The notes under the pieces were generated by a model. It was not told the DNA's origin. It saw nothing but the letters and a program-made list of their open reading frames with translations, and made no database searches. Below are positions 63,780-64,000 of a DNA stretch of 64,000 nt, in pieces; position 1 is the first letter of the stretch; every line of letters starts with the position of its first letter. A program made the position numbers and the translations under genes. Source of the DNA: Kiritimatiellia bacterium (GTDB taxonomy: Bacteria > Verrucomicrobiota > Kiritimatiellia > WLWN01); NCBI GenBank assembly GCA_012103575.1, contig WLWN01000001.1:1007792-1071791 (forward strand). Direction: 5' to 3'.

Positions 63780-64000
63780 CTAGGACTTTGATTTTATCCA
63801 TTCACGAATTTGAGGAGAAAGCGTTTCAAGCTCTTTTATCACGCATGATCCTTCTCCACTTTCAGCAGGAATGACCACCTGATCTCCCGGCTGATGTCCT
63901 TCTAATGCCTTGGCCAGACGCGTCTCAGAAGAAATAATGTTTAATGTTTCGTCATGATCCCAAACACCCAGAATAACATATTTCTCTTCATGGTTATCTG
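63780..64000 (-). CDS. greA: Transcription elongation factor GreA/GreB, C-terminal part
   Basis: The frame enters from the right edge and reads DNHEEKYVILGVWDHDETLN, IISSETRLAKALEGHQPGDQ and VVIPAESGEGSCVIKELETL, ending at TAG 63780. 'W(D)xDxxxxIISxxSPLAxALxGxxxGDxV' is the GreA/GreB C-terminal FKBP-like domain (PF01272). Gre factors rescue backtracked RNA polymerase. The N-terminal coiled coil lies outside the window, so GreA against a fused or Rnk-like protein cannot be decided. Confidence 0.85.
   Translation of the reverse strand, partial: DNHEEKYVILGVWDHDETLNIISSETRLAKALEGHQPGDQVVIPAESGEGSCVIKELETLSPQIREWIKSKS

Noticed and set aside
1-64000. Genome-wide reassignment of TAG to Trp
   Set aside because: TAG ends gltA (followed directly by TGA), lysC, the RNase D-like gene, the O-antigen ligase gene and two pseudopilins at normal positions, so it works as a stop. 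Local readthrough remains open and is listed as a finding.

Overview
The window comes from a Gram-negative bacterium of moderate G+C (my estimate, mid-40s percent). A pseudopilin/secretion cluster, a citramalate-type isoleucine start (hom-lysC-cimA), gatCAB with its parts spread by small insertions, extracellular proteins with calcium-binding repeats, a family-B DNA polymerase, and palindromic and 'GAACCTTGAACC'-type intergenic repeats together suggest the PVC superphylum (Verrucomicrobiota/Kiritimatiellota). That placement is inference. I see no rRNA, tRNA or CRISPR array.

Layout. 1-1.7 kb: FMN reductase, broken ester cyclase, TfoX-like protein, broken membrane protein. 1.8-2.8 kb: IS30-type element. 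2.9-8.7 kb, minus strand: a redox locus (DUF3570, apbE, TlpA-like thioredoxin, DUF4266 lipoprotein) followed by a two-component pair whose kinase is split by a MITE, then tag. 8.9-11.5 kb: PdxB-like dehydrogenase, RNase D-like exonuclease and an EboE-like fragment cut by a second IS30 copy. 12.5-16.9 kb: gene fragments, an outer-membrane protein, another IS30 type and a broken amidohydrolase. 17-22 kb: two coiled-coil membrane proteins and gatC, gatA, gatB. 22-32 kb: pilus/type II secretion genes, with three ATPase genes all broken and the platform protein and three pseudopilins intact. 31.3-35.8 kb: a gene graveyard (GxxExxY, DUF4160/DUF2442, a MazF scrap, a decayed IS1380 element, a truncated beta-helix protein). 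36-43 kb: an intact core block (HTH-receiver regulator, hom, lysC, cimA, rpmB, gltA, TPR). 43.4-51 kb: IS30 copy, fmt, broken adenosine deaminase, broken Rhs toxin and immunity genes. 51-64 kb: acs, lplA, broken 5'-nucleotidase, O-antigen ligase, DNA polymerase B, GspG and GspI-like pseudopilins, a frameshifted glycosidase-like lipoprotein, GtrA and the end of greA.

The main theme is erosion. At least 17 loci carry nonsense codons, one-base indels in homopolymers, IS or MITE insertions, or internal duplications or deletions, while roughly 20 kb of core metabolic and translation genes have no lesion. Five of the in-frame stops are TAG codons sitting exactly where the family has a tryptophan. 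I recognise five kinds of IS (two IS30 types in five copies, IS630, an ISL3 scrap, IS1380). A 163-bp palindromic MITE occurs in three full copies; its ends match the IS1380 ends, and two copies have 5-bp target duplications.

Core genes that work together: gatCAB makes Gln-tRNA and Asn-tRNA by transamidation; hom, lysC and cimA feed threonine/methionine/lysine and isoleucine synthesis; gltA and acs handle acetyl-CoA; fmt makes initiator formyl-Met-tRNA. Sequencing error is a live alternative for single homopolymer frameshifts. It does not explain the IS and MITE insertions or the concentration of lesions in accessory genes.
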